Assembly (NCBI RefSeq): GCF_932526225.1
Contig: NC_064039.1
Location: 9,318,139-9,382,138 of the forward strand
Reading direction: 5' to 3'
Length of the DNA: 64,000 nt
DNA from: Nematostella vectensis
Lineage: Eukaryota; Cnidaria; Anthozoa; Actiniaria; Edwardsiidae
Part shown: one piece after another, positions 46,919-60,229 of the stretch
Layout of the letters: every line of letters begins with the position of its first letter
How positions within the stretch are numbered: position 1 is the first letter of the stretch
Notes under the pieces: model-generated
Seen by the model: only the letters and a program-made list of their open reading frames with translations
Told to the model about the DNA's origin: nothing
Database searches by the model: none
Position numbers and translations under genes: made by a program

Positions 46919-49900
46919 TTACCCATGCATAGGCTAATGTGCACATGGAGAGAAAGTCTATAGGGCTGAAGGACCAAGGCGTGTGTTTAGAAGTAACCGT
47001 TAGGACGCCTCTTAGTACCAAGGAAACAAGTGTTTAGTGAGAGAATCACTTAATAATTATTAAAAGACATTGGAAGGTAAGTAAGATGCTTGAGAAATTT
47101 GCATGAGGCGTTGTAAATTAATTGTGAATGCTGTTTATGTTCCACTGATAGCCTGCCGGTAGAAACAATGTTTCTCATTTCGTGTTCACTTTTGACTTCC
47201 CGCCTTTTTAATTTTCATATATCATAATGCTCTACATCGTTTTTTCTATAGACGTCAGAAAATCAAACTGCAGCGCAACTACAGAGAAGAGTTAGTACGA
47301 CCTTCGTAGATTTAAACATCACTAAAAATTCCATTGTGTTTAAGATTTGATTACCATTTATGTGAGAATTCATGGATTGTAATTGAGCCGTGCCATCTGC
47401 GCGCAGGATTGTTCTACAGGAATTTAATGAGAGAATAACTAAGCGATTACGGCCAACATAACTCAGGAGGATGAAGAGGTGAAGAGAAGCACTTGGATCG
47501 TGGATTGACGCATCATATCAAGACTGATGCTCGCCACATCACAAGGATATGAGTTGCGGTTAATATTTAATGAAAGGCAAGTGCGACCTATTTACATTGT
47601 CCTTCGTCATACACTGTCCTTGAGTGCTATACCAGGCTATATAAGTTATGCTAATATACCCAGTGAGAGAGCTGGAAATAAAACACCACAAGTAGTCAAG
47701 ATTTCGAAACAGCATCTTTAATAAGATTCACCAGGCTTTTGTATATCCGATAAGGGGGGTAAGAGAGCTCTGGATAGCTCATAAAAACACTTGTCGAAAA
47801 CTCGTACCTCTGATTACTCAAGAATGCTTGTGTCAAGTTTGTAAAACACTGCGCTCTCCCACAACGGATACGGAAGGTGAATTATTTATTTGATCTTCGA
47901 GATATTGTAATGTACGGATGTTACTCTAGTTGTGTCGGCGGTTTGTATTCGTACGTCAGAACCGCTGACCGCGAATTCTTTTTTGCATGCAGTTCTTGGA
48001 GTTTTTAACCTACGAATTGTTAAAACGGAAAGAAGACTTAGTTTTCGTGTTAGGCAGAAGTTTACTATGTTATCAGTTACGTTATCAGTTACCGTGCCTT
48101 TGAAGTATATCTATTTTGGCCTCCGGATAACGTGAATTTTCGTAAAAAAAAATGTGCGAAGCCTGAACAAAATACATCAGTTTTGTTTAGTTTTGTCTGA
48201 AAAGCAAAGTACAGCGTACAAAACGATTTATTTGAACATTACAAGACTCCTTGTAATGAGGAAGAAGAAGAAGATAACACAATATCCTCGTTTCCTGTTC
48301 CATTCGATGTAGATAAGAACCGGAAGCAGACGGTAAACAGCCAGTAAGACAGTAAAGAACCTTCAGGCGTTTAAATCTACTAGAAACCGCAATGTTGATG
48401 TTCAAATTTGACAATAAACAACTACCAAACATTTGACAAAATACTTATACAAAATAACACAAGAATACAATCCATAATCACAGTACCAGGAACTCATGTG
48501 ATTATCGACCATCTCTACGAAAAACTTGAAGAAGTCAATTCTTCATCTCTTACTGGGGTCCGAAAGTCTGGAGCAGCTTAAGTCCAAACATAAAATTGTC
48601 AAAATCCTTACAACAATTTAAAAGAGCTCTCAAAGATAGTATCATTTCAGGGAAGCAGCATTTCATTTCCACATGATTATTTTAATGTTAAAAAACATTT
48701 ATGCAATTACTTCATCGACCACTTGTATAAGTAACATATCCTTTCTCATATGCATGCAATATTTTTGAGACAAAGGGGTCTACTGACTATAAGCATTTTG
48801 CTTTTAAGTAGAATCCTCGTCATCAATATGATAAGGTACCAATGTAAGAATCACTATTCGTTGATGAAATAAACTTGATTGATTGATTAAGTTTTGACTT
48901 TGATACCTGATATCTGGTTCTTTAATAAAGGGTGATCTCTAACGAATTACTGATTGGATATGGAGTCATTACTGTACTCTAAGTCTATCATCTGGTAATA
49001 GTCCACTTATTGCCGTTTTTTTAGCGATAAGTGACCGATTAAAAATTCAAAATATCAGAGTTCGCGTCTAGACCCCTAAAGTCAACAATCAACAAAACAA
49101 GGCGATTCGCTCAGATTTCATGAAATATGGAGGTATCTGCCCTTAAAGGGCACAGGTCTTTAAAAAAACTAGCCTAAAACACTCATTTCCTGACGTCCCT
49201 TTACCTCCAAACATGACCAGCCTCTCGCTCCTTGCGTTCCTTTTACTTGCTTTGCCCCTTATTTACCCTTTTCCTTCTAGGCTCCCTGTTTGCAATGCAG
49301 TAAAAGTATAGTCAAATCCCTAATAGGATTTTGCGCTCATTTGGAGTTGTGTTATTAGGAGTAATGACAAACAAGTATTTCATGTCTGAAACTGTTGAAG
49401 AATTTAAGGATTGAAGTTATTGTCCAAGGAATAATGATTTGGTGATTCTTACATTTTAGTAGAGGCCTAGGGGTATTTAGATTTTTTCCTAAGTGATGGC
49501 GCGTCTTTCGTCAAAAAGCAAAAACTGGGATGGGAGGGTTGGAGTTGGTAAATGCTAGGTTTCAAAATCACCATGGTAGTGGTGGAAAACAAGGGTGGGG
49601 CTTAAAGAATATCTTTCTTCCACTCCTTTGTTATTGTTAACAATTAAAAATACAGCAGTTCATTAGCAAGAAAACTTCAAAATATCCATCAACGATTGAA
49701 GTCTGGATACTTTATCAATTATATTTGATTAAAAAATTCTCAGTTACTTGCTTAAATTAGCCGATGGAAATGGATGCTTTGAGTCACTCAGTGTTGTTCA
49801 GAAGCACAAAATGGCGGTTTGATTGGCCTTCTTTAAGGGGGGGTGGATAGGGGTATGTAAATCCGCCGATCCGCTACATTTTTGGGGCAAATCCTTGGAT

Positions 49901-51300
49901 CCGCATATTTTTTAGAACCGCATGGTTTGACAGATAAACAATAGCATCGATTGAAATTTATTTAAAATTCGAAATTCGACCGTCGAAGCAGTCAGAATCC
50001 GAAATCCGCGCCCGAATTGTGAAGAGATCCGTGATCTGCCGTACCTTTAAGCCCGCCAGCCCTTCGTCTCCGCTGCCCGTAGTACGCGTCTCATTGATCA
50101 CCTGAAGTTACACCACAAAACACGCAGACCTGGGGGTCGTTTCTCACCGGTAATTACCGGGCCCGTTAGCGTATCGTGACCCCCCGAGGAGGTGCTGGGG
50201 CTTTGGTCCCCTGTGTTATTACAGGTAAAGAGGCACACAGAATAATTCAGTAAATCGACTAGCAACAGGCTTAAGGTTATTCAACTCTATCGCCTTGTTT
50301 CCACTTATTTTTTCATCTTCCAAATGAAAGGATGATACCTACTAGAATTCAGGGGGAGGGCGTTTAGAGCGCTGCGGGGCAACAAACTTAAACAGGTATT
50401 TTTTTCCTTTCTAACCAGTCAAATGTATCCCTTCTGAATTTATTATCTGCTCCCTCCTTTCTATTGGGGGATATGAAGTTTATAGCCGTTTTATCACAAA
50501 AAATATGACTATCTGAGATTTAAAACCGTATCAATTGGATGTAAACAACTGTTTGAAGCTTTAATTATATTTTTTGGTTTCTATTTGGTGTTAAAAGCTT
50601 AAACAATTTCGTGCTTATGAAGCAACATTGATAAGGATGTACTAAATCACGTCCTTTAAACCTTTTTTAATTTAAACTCTCCAAATTAGCTAACAGAAGC
50701 GAATTGATATTTATTCCAATCCCCTACCGTCACAGCCAAGCAGAAGGCAGCAGCGTCAACTGACCTAATCACGCCTCTTCTAGCTTGGAACGTTATTGGT
50801 TGTCATGGATAATTTTGCGGTATTCTCCTTATACCACCTTAATCTAAATTAGACCTTAATGCGGCCAAGGATTTTCCTCATTCTTTAAGCGTAAAGGTTA
50901 TTCGTTTAAAAAAACTGAATGTGGAGAGAGAACACTCCACTGGCGCCGAGACTTTGAGCACGGATGCCTCACGCCATGACATGGGAGCCTTTTGTTTATC
51001 GCTTTTCAAGATGCAAAATTTTCCCGAGAAGAGACATTCGAGAGACTAACCAAAGTGCCTTGTTTTGTCCCCGCGGGATAATTGGTTATTTATGAGACAT
51101 CTAGCCTGTCGCTGTTCACGATATTCGTAAGGAGACGATTAGCTACGTTCTTCGCAAGTTGACACCGTTTTTAATGGATATTTCTGGTGAAGATATAACA
51201 AGATTTATGTGGTTTCTGCCTTGTTTAGATGACTTTAGAGTTTAGGTTTATATTCACAAGCGTGCTTTTGTCTTCTAGGAGCCATTAGAGGGTTTTCGAG
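46919..51300. other. Intergenic region upstream of the Shal-like gene
   Basis: No conserved exon seen. At 49213-49311 a 32-codon frame reads like a signal peptide (MTSLSLLAFLLLALPLIY...) and ends in TAG. The final 50 bp before 51301 include TCTTCTAG, a possible acceptor for a 5' UTR exon of the Kv gene. Confidence 0.4.
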
Positions 51301-54300
51301 ATGGTAAAAGAGAAAAAAGATGCTAAAAGATCTCCCAGCAAAACACTAAAAAAAGCGAAGGTCCCCCCGGCCGGACGCAAGCGAATTCTTCTAAAAGTCG
51401 GTGGAAGGGTGTTTGAAACGTGGGAAGAAAATCTAAGAAAACATCCATCCACACTACTGGGCAGCAAGGAAAAAGAACTGTATTACAACCCAGAGACGAA
51501 AATGTATACATTTGAGCGTGATCCCCTCATGTTTCGCCATATCCTCAACTATTACAGGTAAGAAAAACAATTACCGATATCTGATTTACTATTAATGGAA
51601 CTCAATCACGAGGCCGAAAAAATTCAAATATAGCCGCGCATAAATGCTGTTCTCTTGTTGAACTGTCTCCGAATTGTGCTTCGTGTACAGGACAAGAAGA
51701 TGAAAGGGCTTATTTGGAAAGTCACTTTCGTCATGTTTTAACGTTGTTCTCGGCAAATTAAATGTCTGAATAAAAGTTGGCTGATAATTTTGTCTACACG
51801 AGCTAGCCAATACAAGACGTGAGAGGCAGGTCTCATGAAATACCGGATGACCTGCGAATACCAGCCCTCCCTTTTGGAGAAATGTGTGAGGGTAATTTTA
51901 TTTAAACCCGAAATATTGTACATTTCTGGCTATAATGAAAACAAATAGTTTTAATTAGGTGATTAGGAATGTGACGCATAAAGTGTAAACTAGTTTTTCG
52001 TAAAACATGTAACGAGATAAGAAATACTGAGAACAATTTAGATATGTCGTGGAATATAAACAGTGATAAAAATGAAATGTCTTTAAAATTTTAATTGAAA
52101 ATAATGCTTCTTTTTAATGAACGCATGATAAATCCATAAGCAATCAATCTTCTTTTAATATAAAAAACACTTTATGGAGTAGGTGATGAGTTGTTTAAAA
52201 TCCAATCTATGGTTTACCATTCGAGCCTAAAAGCCTACTTATAAGATAGTGAAAAAATGTAAGTGAACTGGTAATGCATGCAAAAACTCAAAATAAAAGA
52301 AATGACGCTAATTATTTTTGACATTCTGCTGGTACCTGCTATACAAGGGTGAATTAAAAAGTCTTGTTGTAACGCGATAAGCCCTGCAATGACATGTGCA
52401 CGCACAAAAGTGGTCGAAGGGAGTTGAAAGACTGTCCTTGTGGAACACCAGTTTAATACCACGGACTCCCCACTGTTCGGATATTATCAGTCACAAGTAG
52501 GTGAACCGACAGCACTAGCCACACATCCATCATTCATCGCCCTGGCCGACAATTAGAAAGCATTTTTGTACAAAATCCCCAATAAATGCGGTTTGCCTTC
52601 ACCTCACAAAATGACTCAATATGAATATGCCTTTACCATTTTTCCTTAAACGAACTATTTAACAGAACGCAGCGTGAAAAAATTAGCGTACAATACCGGC
52701 GAAAAATATGCGGATGCATATCATTTTATTGAAGCCGACCTGAGATCTGTGGTCTGCACTTCTAGTATTAAGCATTGTTTCAAGTACAATGCTGGGAATA
52801 TGAGCTTTTTCTCAATAGCTTGGGGCTACTCGAGTCGAGTAACTGCGTCTAGTGACCATACATATGCAATGTCAGGATTTACCAAGGTTTTTTTCTTAGT
52901 CCCATAATTTGCACAACAGGGGATCTTGTCATTAAGCGTTACAAATCAATTGCAACAGCGAATTGTGAATTATTAACAAGGTACAAATGAGGCACACACC
53001 ACCAGCTTAACATTCAAAATAGCGAAAATGTGGCAGAAATTTGATGATGTGTTGTTGTACGTATTCTACGGAAAAAAAGGAGAGATGCCATATCTTTTGC
53101 TTTAAAAAAACAACCACAACAGAGTGGTATCTATGGATTTGAAACGCAATCGTGCTACTGGTACTTGCATCTACAGCTTAAAATTCTCGACAAATCAGAA
53201 TAACCAAAAGCCTATTAAAGAGTACACATTACGAAAATGTAATTTACAAAATGTTATTTTAAGTCTACACTAGAATAATGACTACTTTGTTTTGATATAA
53301 TTTTCGTGCTACCATTTGGACCGCCCGGTGTGCCAGAGCTTCTACATTCAATAAGACGTCACCTGGTTTATATAAATAGATGGTTGGTACATGCTATTGT
53401 AATATAGGTCCAAGCCGATACCTCTATGCGGCCACCTTTTATTTAACGCCCACGACTCAAAGCCCCCAAATGTTTTTTTGTTTTGTTTTCCTATAACTTT
53501 GACGTCTTTAAAAACATATCCTCTTGTTACGATCGGGAAGTACTCTCAGCCCTTACTCCTTTCCATTACTTATTCTCGATATTTCTGCGCACCAAACCCT
53601 TAATGAAAGTTAACACGATATTCAAAATGATATAGCTTAAAAATAAGTTAAGTTGGAAGAAAAACTTTATATGGTCATCTTGTACGAGAGTTAAGGCTCA
53701 AAACAACTCTGCTTTAGATGGTCATCTTGTTTGAAGGCTCAAAATAACTCTTCTTTCAGAGAGTCAAACCTCTTTCCCTTGTTGATATATTCCCAACCCA
53801 AATGTGATCAAAATATAATGTAGTAAATGTACATCTTCGTCGCCAATGTTTTTGTTTCTGTCCCCCTCCCGTCCGTCTTGTCTCTAAATATCCCCCCGTC
53901 AGTCTTGTCTCTAAATATCCAACCGTCTGTCTTGTCTCTAAATATCCCTCCCCGTTTTGTCTCTACCACTCCTACCCCTCTCCCCCCTTCTTTGTTTGTC
54001 TAGCTCCTCCAGCCCCTGGGGGGGGGGGGGGGGGGGGCTTATGCCTTGTTTCTACCTCCCCTCTTCCCCCCAACACTGTCTTATTTTAACCCCCTCCCCC
54101 CGTCTTCTTTCTAATCCTCCCCCTCTGTGGACCGTTTCAGGGCGGGGCGCCTTCACTACTCGTGTGACTACTGCGCAGATGAGTTCCGCGAGGAGTTATC
54201 CTTCTTCGGGATCTCTATAAACGCCGTGGACAACTGTTGCTGGGACGATTACCGACAAACGCGAAAAATCAACATCGACAAAGTCTTCAAACTGGAGGAT

Positions 54301-57049
54301 CCCTTAGAGAACGCAGAAAATGGTATTCCTGTAAAGATCACCTTGAAGGAAAGAGTCTGGCTCATATTTGACAATCCAGAAAAATCGTTTTTCGGCCTGT
54401 TGTGGTACTATGTATCAGGGTTAATGATCGCGCTGAGTATAGCGTGTACAGTCGCGGAGACTATTCCGCCTCCTTGTGACGAGAGCGTTATTTGTGGGGC
54501 ACAATACACCTTGGTGTGCAAAGGCATGTTGCAAAACAGGACTCTTATAGAGGAACCTAGACGAACGCCTGCCTCTAACCCCGCTTGCCAGGAGCTCAGT
54601 GATTACATCAAGTCTAAGACTCAGGCTTTTTTTGTACTCGAAAGTATCTGCGTTGGGGTTTTCACGTTTGAGTATCTATCGCGTTTACTGACCGCGCCCA
54701 AGAGGTGGGACTTCGTGAAGGGTTACATGAGCATCATTGATGTGGTGTCGATACTACCTTATTACGCGGGCATTATCATGGAGAATGTGTTTCAGACTTC
54801 TGTCGATAGCTTGGGTTCACTGGTGCTCCTGCGCGTGCTCCGAGTATTTCGAGTACTTAAATTCACTAGGCATAGCAGTCGGCTCAGAAGCCTGCTGTTT
54901 GCCATCCAGCGATCTGCGTCTGAGCTTGGTTTCATCGTGTTCAGTCTGTCGTTAGGAGTTGTTCTCATCTCAAGCATGTTATACTATGTCGAGAAGGACG
55001 GAACTGGTGGCGATATGTTTAACAGCATTCCCGCGACAATGTGGTACTCGGTCGTTACCATGACAACGACAGGGTAAGTCTTGTTGCGTGACTCAAATTC
55101 AAAGTTCAAATACCTTTGATGTTCCTTATAACGAACATAACTTTTGAAAGCTAATCACTCGCCTTGCATCTGGAAAGCTGAACTATGAGAGCATAGATAC
55201 AACGCAGTCGAGAGGAAGTCGAGATAAGGCATAGGAAGGCGCTTTAGGCAGCCATCGTGCGTCTAATGTCTATGTCTACGAAACACAGTTTAGATCAAAA
55301 TAGTTGTTTTGTTTCGTTATGTTTTTGTGGATCGAGGAAAGCCAGGCCAGGCCAGGCACTCCACTAACTGTATAGACCCAACTGCGCCACCGAGACTTCT
55401 AACTTCCTCAAAAGAGGAGCCTCAAAACAAAATCAAAGATTTGACACATTTTCCAATATCTATACCTGCGCAATCCTTTTAGCAAATCCTGGCGACACTA
55501 ATCAAGGGAATGTCTGAATCAAAGGTCCATGGAGACTTTGGCCTACACACGGCATTTGGTATCAGTAGATATAAGCTCTTTAATGTCTTGTTGTCCTGTA
55601 GACACATGGTCCCCCAGTATACGTTCAGTTTTCAGTAGTAGTTCTCGTGTAAATACGGATTCCTCGCAACCACATGACCACACAACTTTAATGTAATTGT
55701 TGTCGTGTAGGTACGAAGACCTTGCCCCCACCCCCGACCCCAACACACACAGACCTCGTTCACCACCCCCCCCCCCCCTTCCCCAGACTTACAAGGCGTT
55801 CAGCATTGATGTTTAGGTTCATTTAATGTATTGTTTTCGTGTAGGTACCGAGACCTCGTTCCCCCCTTCCCCAGACACACAAGGCGTTCAGTATTGATGT
55901 ATAGGTTCATTTAATGTATTGTTTTCGTGTAGGTACCGAGACCTCGTTCCCCCCTTCCCCAGACACACAAGGCGTTCAGTATTGATGTATATGTTCCTTT
56001 AATGTATTGTTTTCGTGTAGGTACCGAGATCTCGTCCCCCCCCCTTCCCCAGACACACAAGGCGTTCAGTATTGATGTATATGTTCCTTTAATGTATTGT
56101 TTTCGTGTAGGTACGGAGACCTCGTACCCCACACGGCTCTCGGTAAGATCATCGGCAGTGTCGGGTGCATAATCGGCGTTCTTATGATCGCTCTTCCAGT
56201 CCCCATCATACAGAAGAAGGTGAGGAAGTTGTTTATTTGCATGCCGATGTCGTATCAAGATAACTAAACATTACTTGAAACCTTACTTACTTACCTCACG
56301 CGTAAAAAGTTGGTATGTATTTTCTCATTTCAAATCTGTTTGTCATCAAGAAAGCTCAACCCGAGGGGGACTCCGATAAAAGAACAGCCGCGGGTGATCG
56401 TCGGCTAAATTTATTTTAACCATAAGCGATAGCACTTTGGGTGTGGTCGAAAATCTTACCCCTAAGAAATAGCAAATTGGGTGTGGTCGAAGGTTTTTTT
56501 TAACCCTTAGAGATAGCAAAATCGGAAAAATTTTATACACTAAAAGAATTCCTCCCCGGGAAGCTCAAAAACATGCTGGAAGTAAACAAGAATATTTTAA
56601 GGATTGTTACCTTTTGTTTTATTTTCTGAAATTTTATAGTATTACCGTGGCAAACCAATTTAGCATGGGAGTTTTGATTGACACAAGCTTCATAACTGGG
56701 ACGATTCTGTCGTGCTTTTATATGCACTCAAGCATGTTTTTTGTTTGTTTCTTTCTTTGCCTCGATTGTTGGTTAGGAAAGCTCTTGTCAATCAAATAGT
56801 TCGTGTCTCAAAGCTTCATTGGCTTTAATTTACGTCACAAAACTGTCAAGTTGGCCACGCTAGCGCGCGTACTATACAAAAAAGTTGGCAATTATGATAT
56901 CAGTAAAACCACACATATTGATGCTTGGCTTATAGTTGAAGTTTTCGCTATGAAATGATTGCTCTATAATAAACCTTTCTAACCCCTTTCAGGCGAATCT
57001 TCAAATGGGACTGTTGGACGAGGTTGATCAAGCATTCCAGAAGGAGTAG
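51301..57049 (+). CDS. Shal-like (Kv4-type) voltage-gated K+ channel subunit
   Basis: Four exons, 51301-51557, 54141-55073, 56111-56219 and 56993-57049, with phases 2, 2 and 0, give 451 residues. Residues about 26-125 are the T1 domain ([34 protein letters not shown]) with the intersubunit zinc motif H-x5-C-x20-CC, so it is not Shaker-type. S1 is about 172-192, S2 249-267 and S3 281-300. S4 is about 313-333 ([16 protein letters not shown], four Arg and one Lys at three-residue spacing), S5 about 350-371. The filter is TTTGYGD near 394-400. S6 contains the PVP gate (IALPVPII). The S4-S5 and S5 text ([11 protein letters not shown]) is closest to Shal. The tail is only about 20 residues. Family role: tetrameric, low-voltage-activated outward K+ current. 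It converges on the Kv gene at 59-64 kb. An unusual array of acceptor copies precedes exon 3. Confidence 0.93.
53845..54040. repeat. Pyrimidine-rich repeat upstream of Kv exon 2
   Basis: Three or four units of CGTCTTGTCTCTAAATATCC occur at 53870-53960, followed by C/T-rich DNA with a G18 run at about 54017-54037. The whole stretch to the acceptor TTTCAG at 54140 is a very long polypyrimidine tract in intron 1. Confidence 0.8.
55590..56110 (+). repeat. ~88-bp array of exon 3 acceptor copies, Shal-like gene
   Basis: The real acceptor is TTTTCGTGTAG with exon GTACGGAGACCTCGTACCCC at 56111. Upstream copies of the same junction end at 55710, 55844, 55932 and 56020, each TTTTCGTGTAG (or TTGTCGTGTAG) followed by GTACCGAGACCTCGT-like sequence; the last three units are spaced 88-90 bp. 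Still earlier decayed copies occur near 55600-55660. The copied codons read YRDLV where the real exon reads YGDLV. If used with exon 2, the 55933 copy stays open for about 20 codons and then stops, before S6. Confidence 0.9.
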
Positions 57050-57134
57050 ACTCATCACGTGGGAAGCAAGCCTATGGGTGACAGGACTCAGTTGGTTTTG
57101 TATCAAACGACTGGAGAGACTGCTCCTCTGAGGA

Positions 57135-57290
57135 CTTCCCGGTTAACGTTGGTGAAAATTGCCCGGTAACCGCTGGTAAAAAATTGCCGGGTAAACGTCG
57201 GTGAAAATACCAAGTAATCGCTGATGAAATCTGTTCAATAAACGCTGGTAAAAAATGCCTGGTAAATGCTGGTGGAAATTGCCTTGAAGC
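57135..57290 (+). repeat. Degenerate ~28-bp repeat in the 3' flank of the Shal-like gene
   Basis: Five or six diverged units follow GGTAAACGCTGGTGAAAATTGCC. They begin about 85 bp after the stop codon, probably in the 3' UTR. AATAAA occurs at about 57237, inside the array, and could serve as a poly(A) signal. Confidence 0.6.
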
Positions 57291-59083
57291 ACCGCTTTCT
57301 TATATTGGATGTCACATAATGTAATGGAAATAGTAGCAATCCTCTTCGAACCTGCGCACGGTTCTTCTTCTATCTCATTCGAAAAAAGCACGAATGTGAC
57401 GTGACAAAATAATCTTACATCAATTTTCTCCATTTTGTTCAAATATTGGTCAGTGCTGTCGTCTTTTGGTTCTGGGTTGGTATTCCTTTGGTCGCCACTA
57501 GAAGAGTCTTGGTCTCCCTGTAGTCGATCTTGGTATTCTTATATTCTCCAATTAAAGCGTCTTGGTCTTACTGTGGTCGATTTTGGTATTCCGATGGTCT
57601 AGACTGGTCTAGGCACTTTTGGGTTCTTTGAAAGTGTACAAGTTTAACCCAAATTCTTATGTGAAACCTTCCTTAGCACAACGGAACCTTAAGTATTGTC
57701 GTTTTCTGTGCGAACCCTAGGATGTGATTGCCTGCGTAGCAAGTAGAAGAACCTGGAAAAAATGGTCGCGCGGGCTGAAAGAGCTCTTTATTGATTCTCT
57801 CCCTTGACCACGCGCGGCCATCTCGTTCTACTTTTACCATTTGCGCATGTTACGCAGGATAAGGCTGTGTCTGTAATAGCATTTTAGTCGATTAGGTCTT
57901 ATTTACCCTAGAGATCCTAGAGCGTTGATCAGACTGTGATGACAGCTGATAAGATTTGTAAGAACCTATTCTACACTGCACCCATTGTCGCATGGTACCA
58001 AGGGGCAAAATTTGGCGATACGACAATGGAAGCAGTACATGAAAAAGAAAAAAAGTTGTAGGAATTGGTGGATGGGCAGCAGGAAAACGACGCCCTGGCT
58101 CTAATCGTGCCTCGCCCAGCGGGTCTAGTATCAACCAACCATTAACCTATTACCCTACTGCAGTTGAGCAATATGATAATATATTCATAATTACTGATCT
58201 TATATACTCTGCTGTGTGAATAAGAGTATGGTTATATTTTCTTTGGCTTGACATTTTCTAAATTATTTGCTGCGAACAAAAATATCCAGCTCTCATCACC
58301 GTTTGAGCAAATTTAGGTATAACAGACCCCGAAAATAACGCAATTAAACGTTTATTAATAAAGTTTTATTAGAAAGTTGTATAAACAGTTTTTTTTTTCT
58401 CGAATTACTGCTGCTCCAATTTTAAATTCTATATGTAACAGTTGGCCGTCCCCCAAATATCTTTTGAAGATTTTCAACGTTTACTTCTAAGAGTGTCTCT
58501 CTAGCAGGATGTCAAGTATGCGATATTTCACCATGGCGATCCATGCACATTTCTGTTTAGAATCTGTGTTTAACATCACTAAAAATAAAAATTCAAACAG
58601 GTTAGTATAATGTTGAGCTCAAACACGTTGTGCACTGTGTGGCCTCCAATGCAGGCATATCCAGGAAGGGGTGGAGGGGGGGCAGGGGGAGTGTTCCGGA
58701 CCCCACCCTGCTGATGTGTCGAGTTGTGAAATGTCATGGATAGCTGATGAATCAATTCCACTCAGGGTTGACTTCTTTATCTTAAGAAGGTGATTATTGT
58801 TGGTGTTTATTAGGATAAAAATGTTTTTTAGATGGACCTTCAACCGGATCTGAGATTGCTGGTTTAAATCTAATTGCTCTGCGAAGTTTAATAACTGCTC
58901 TGGACCCTACACTGATTAGTCTTCTAGACGTTATGTGTAAACTCGAAGGGTAACGTGAGTATGTTGGCCGCGCACATAGACGCTCTCAGCGCTAGTCCCT
59001 TGCGCTTAATACACAGACTAGATGCGTTTGTTGTCTCAAGCCAATACAAAAATAATTAATAATACTTAACTAGTATTGCTTAC
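57291..59083. other. Region between the convergent Kv genes
   Basis: This should hold the 3' end of the minus-strand Kv gene. The clearest candidate last exon is 58849-58619 (acceptor AATCTCAG, phase 0, starting IRLKVHLKNIF, 77 codons to TGA), but its content is not Kv-like. Otherwise no gene is seen. Confidence 0.35.
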
Positions 59084-60160
59084 TTTGATTTGAAGTATGG
59101 GGACCGGAAGTGCCACCACAAGTACACCCAGAATGCAACACGCGCTTCCTATCACCTTCCCAAGCGCTGTTTCCGGTACAATATCACCATACCTGGACAT
59201 AGTAAACAAATACACACCACACGGGTTACCTGTGGTCAGAGGAAACGAATACACACCACACGGGTCACCTGTGGCCAGGGGAAAGAATACTCACAAAACT
59301 GGTTACCTGTGGCCAAGGGAAAGAATACACACCACACGGGTTACCTGTTGCCATGGGAAAGAATACACACCACAAGGGTTATCCGTGCTCAGAAGAAACG
59401 AATACACACCACACGGGTTACCTGTGGTCAGAGGAAACGAATACACACCACACGGGTTACCTGTGGTCAGAGGAAACGAATACACACCACACGGGTTACA
59501 GATACAAGAATATACACCAAACAGGCTACGAATACGCGAATACACACCACGAACAGGCTACAGATATACGAATACACACCGTACGGGCTACGGATGCACG
59601 AATAAACACCGTACGGGCTACGGATACACAAATATACATCGGATAGGCTACGAATATACACCGAACAGATTACGGTACAATATTGCCATAGCTGGACAGA
59701 GTACACTTAAACAACAAGGATTGCGAGATGTGAAAAGATAATAATGTGTAAAAGGCTGGTTTCGTTTTAACAAATTATATTATTCTTTCATTTAAATTGA
59801 CGATAGGATTTAAAATAATTACGATAAGGATAATGTAGCAAAAGCAGTACTGATGTGATTATAATAATGATGACGGTGGTGCTGTTGGTGATGATGGTGA
59901 CGATGACCGTAATGATGGTGATGGTGATGACGGTGGTGCTGTTGGTGATGATGGTAACGATGACGGTGATGGTGACGTTGCTGGCGATGGCGATGGCGAT
60001 GGCGATGGCGATGGCGATGGCGATGGCGATGGCGATGGTAAAGGTGATGGTGGCGATAATGGTGGCGATAATGATGATCATGATAATGATGAAGATGATG
60101 TTGGTATGAGTGGTGTTAAAGGCAGATGATGATGATGATGACGACGACGACGACGACGAC

Positions 60161-60229
<69 letters not shown>

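Noticed and set aside
59303..59706. Frames with repeated [17 protein letters not shown] or [17 protein letters not shown] peptides
   Set aside because: They come from the acceptor-copy array upstream of the Kv pore exon.
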